This document shows, in pieces, positions 25,858 through 27,061 of a stretch of DNA of 27,061 bases; position 1 is the first letter of the stretch; the number at the start of each line of letters is the position of its first letter. A program made the position numbers and the translations under genes. The notes beneath the pieces are model-generated. The model was not told the DNA's origin and did no database searches. It saw nothing but the letters and a program-made list of their open reading frames with translations. This stretch comes from a virus, in the IMG/VR virus record IMGVR_UViG_3300036398_002063, positions 1-27,061 of that record; one strand, written 5' to 3'.

Positions 25858-26098
25858 CATATGTATTATCCTAGCAGAACTATACTCTGACTATAAAGAA
25901 GACCCAGGGTTCGTTGAGTTTATATCATTCAATGACTTAGGTTTGCCACTGGCTTACCTAGAAAAAGAAAACCTATGTAATGTAACTGGTGACGGAGAAA
26001 AGTACATTACTGAAACTTGGCAAATATTCTTGGCTTCTCTAAATCTTGATGATCAAGGTTTTGAAAGTCTTGATGAGGTTTTGGCTGCGGCTGAATAA
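25841..26098 (+). CDS. 85-residue acidic phage protein
   Basis: GTG 25841 inside the previous gene. Acidic, with a helix FSNICIILAELYSDYKED, strand-turn region SFNDLGLPLAYLEKENL, and a C-terminal helix ESLDEVLAAAE. Two cysteines. Last gene before the origin-like region. No family recognised. Confidence 0.65.
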   Translation: MTDFSNICIILAELYSDYKEDPGFVEFISFNDLGLPLAYLEKENLCNVTGDGEKYITETWQIFLASLNLDDQGFESLDEVLAAAE

Positions 26099-26119
26099 TC
26101 TCAACCCTTCGGGGCCGGA

Positions 26120-26140
26120 GTTTCGGACAATTCGGACATA
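26120..26140 (-). repeat. Double TGTCCG box
   Basis: On the minus strand TATGTCCGAATTGTCCGAAA: two TGTCCGAA units in tandem. Confidence 0.5.
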
Positions 26141-26205
26141 AGGTACAAACCTCAAAACCCTAAAACTTTATTACGATAGAGCCATTTTTTTCCCAGATCC
26201 ATGGA

Positions 26206-26220
26206 CAAACCTTCAAACCT
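26206..26220 (+). repeat. Iteron-like repeat CAAACCTTCAAACC, first copy
   Basis: CAAACCTTCAAACCT. Further copies at 26291-26304 and (A)AAACCTTCAAACCT at 26447-26461, with single CAAACCT units at 26146 and 26488. The reverse form AGGTTTG occurs at 26571, 26588, 26620, 26637 and 26652. Confidence 0.65.
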
Positions 26221-26328
26221 CATTTCCTAAAAAAACATTACGAACCTCTAAAAATTTTTCCCCATGCCTAGCATATAAAACCTTTCTTGTCAAACCTTCA
26301 AACCAGAATATATGGTTTGTCTATTACC

Positions 26329-26415
26329 TATAATAGTATTACGATCTCTCTTTCACATCCCCGCCCCTGCGTGAGAGCCAGGACTATCAGACATTCTTAG
26401 GCGGGGATTACGAAG
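26329..26415 (+). ncRNA. Candidate structured RNA or DNA hairpin
   Basis: TATAAT at 26329-26334, then ATCCCCGCC (26357-26365) paired with GGCGGGGAT (26400-26408), perfect over nine bases. The loop carries CCTG...CAGG. The preceding -35 is unclear. Confidence 0.45.
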
Positions 26416-26570
26416 ATGACACAATTCCCCCTAGTATAAGTACATACAAAACCTTCAAACCTTTTTCCTGGTTTTTTAAATAAATATCAAACCTTTTTAT
26501 ATTTTTTCCTGGTTTTTCTTAGTTTTATTGGACATTTTGCTGCATTTTTTATAGGGGTTTTAGGGAGAAA

Positions 26571-26643
26571 AGGTTTGACAAATGGAAAGGTTTGGGGTAT
26601 AATCCGCTATCGGAATATGAGGTTTGACAAATGGAAAGGTTTG
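26571..26643 (+). repeat. 24-base perfect direct repeat over a consensus promoter
   Basis: Copies at 26571-26594 and 26620-26643, starting AGGTTTGACAAATGG and ending AAAGGTTTG, 49 bases apart. The first copy gives TTGACA (26575-26580), 17 bases, TATAAT (26598-26603). The second has TTGACA (26624-26629) without a good -10. Confidence 0.85.
26575..26603 (+). promoter_or_regulatory. Consensus promoter inside iterons
   Basis: TTGACA-17-TATAAT, with AGGTTTG overlapping the -35 box and AGGTTTG again in the spacer. It could drive an origin transcript or the 26840 gene, under control of the repeat-binding factor. Confidence 0.8.
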
Positions 26644-26764
26644 TGATAGGAGGTTTGGGGCCCCCAAGAGATTACGACGCCTCATTTAAAAGCGCTCCAT
26701 ACTCCATTTCACTCCACTTTACTCCACTCCAGGTTAAATATAAAAAATATCAGTAACATTTAAT

Positions 26765-26818
26765 TGTGGATAAACCTGTGGATAACTATGCCAAACCACC
26801 TTATTGACATGTGGATAA
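26765..26818 (-). promoter_or_regulatory. Cluster of three DnaA boxes
   Basis: TTATCCACA on the minus strand at 26765-26773, 26777-26785 and 26810-26818, all perfect and in the same orientation, beside an AT-rich stretch. Confidence 0.75.
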
Positions 26819-26839
26819 CTCTTGTGATATTCTAGATAT

Positions 26840-27028
26840 ATGGTAAATCTCAGAGGTATTCCAACACCTGTTTGTCCTTGTTGTGGGTCAAGCCTATTAA
26901 GGCTAACAGTTCAATTTGATCCAGATACATATGAGGTAGAGATGTATCTATTAGATGATGCAGAGTGTGTAGACTGTAAATGTTTAATAACAGCACCTAC
27001 TCCATTAGATCATCCAGACTATGTATAG
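26840..27028 (+). CDS. 62-residue zinc-ribbon phage protein
   Basis: ATG 26840, with no strong ribosome site before it. C12-x-C14-C15 (VCPCCGSSLLRL) and C43-x2-C46-x-C48 (AECVDCKC) form a zinc ribbon, ending TAPTPLDHPDYV. Small proteins of this layout (CPCC...LTAPTPLDHPD) are widespread in phages and their role is unknown. It lies just after the DnaA boxes, which may suggest a link to replication. Confidence 0.7.
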   Translation: MVNLRGIPTPVCPCCGSSLLRLTVQFDPDTYEVEMYLLDDAECVDCKCLITAPTPLDHPDYV

Positions 27029-27054
27029 CCTATAAAGCCAGGGGACAAATAGGG

Positions 27055-27060
27055 TATACT
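27055..27060 (+). promoter_or_regulatory. GGTATACTT -10 box at the window edge
   Basis: AGGGTATACTT, like the box before the halogenase gene. It presumably drives the next gene beyond the window. Confidence 0.5.
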
Positions 27061-27061
27061 T

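Larger units (their letters stand above)
26099..26839. other. Probable replication origin region
   Basis: No gene over 741 bases. From left to right: TGTCCG boxes on the reverse strand (26120-26140), ATTACGA and CAAACCTTCAAACC repeats, a 9-base inverted repeat (26357-26408), T-rich segments with TTTTTCCTGG repeats, a 24-base direct repeat carrying a consensus promoter, five CTCCA units (26696-26730), an AT-rich stretch (about 26732-26762) and three DnaA boxes. This is the usual content of an origin: iterons, an unwinding element and DnaA sites. Confidence 0.65.

Noticed and set aside
26099-26839. CRISPR-like array made of the CAAACCT repeats
   Set aside because: Repeat units are short, unevenly spaced and present in both orientations; there are no uniform spacers and no cas genes.
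1-27061. Integrase attachment site at tRNA-Asp
   Set aside because: No integrase gene and no repeat of the tRNA 3' end is seen in the window.

Overview
The window looks like one arm of a tailed bacteriophage genome, most likely infecting an actinobacterium. Evidence for phage: a tail-fibre/appendage block with a collagen-like fibre and Fn3 proteins, a secreted lysozyme-like enzyme, a holin-like protein, and dense runs of tiny genes joined by TAATG or ATGA overlaps. Evidence for an actinobacterial host is indirect: a Gp88-family gene, a DUF932 gene, a CGAAC-N4-GTTCG SOS-type box, many TGTGA-N6-TCACA palindromes (the GlxR/Crp type of operator), and several -10 boxes only 6-9 nt before the start codon, which implies leaderless mRNAs. 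The DNA is AT-rich by eye. No terminase, portal, capsid, polymerase or integrase gene lies in the window.

Layout. (1) 1-8269, minus strand: tail-appendage genes, many ending in lectin-like, Ig-like or collagen-like modules, with one plus-strand lysozyme gene (1735-2274) set among them. (2) 8374-11952, plus strand: a flavin-dependent tryptophan-halogenase-like gene, a small six-cysteine protein, and two mutually similar genes of unknown function. (3) 11975-12701, minus strand: three small genes, two of which have close relatives on the other side of the divergent promoter region. (4) 12991-26098, plus strand: about ten short operons holding some fifty very small proteins (many zinc-ribbon-like), plus Gp88, DUF932 and tRNA-Asp. 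(5) 26099-26839: a non-coding, repeat-rich region with three perfect DnaA boxes, an AT-rich stretch, iteron-like repeats and a consensus promoter, which I read as a probable replication origin. (6) 26840-27028: a small zinc-ribbon gene.

The most interesting signals are non-coding. The intergenic spaces of the 12.7-21 kb arm are built from a shared kit: a CCCGGC core, GGCGTGTCG, TGTGA-N6-TCACA (eleven copies, each with at most one mismatch), CCAGAAT, and a promoter whose spacer carries TGTCAG (or TGTCGG) exactly 10 nt before the -10 box (seven copies). Between 16.3 and 22.0 kb six copies of a compact RNA element follow operon ends. Each can fold as an H-type pseudoknot with an invariant CTGAGYAA loop and a first stem whose sequence changes between copies while mostly keeping its pairing. 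I do not recognise this element. Together the patterns suggest a phage whose many small gene batteries are controlled in parallel by a CRP/GlxR-like factor and a second DNA-binding factor, with a shared RNA structure at transcript ends.
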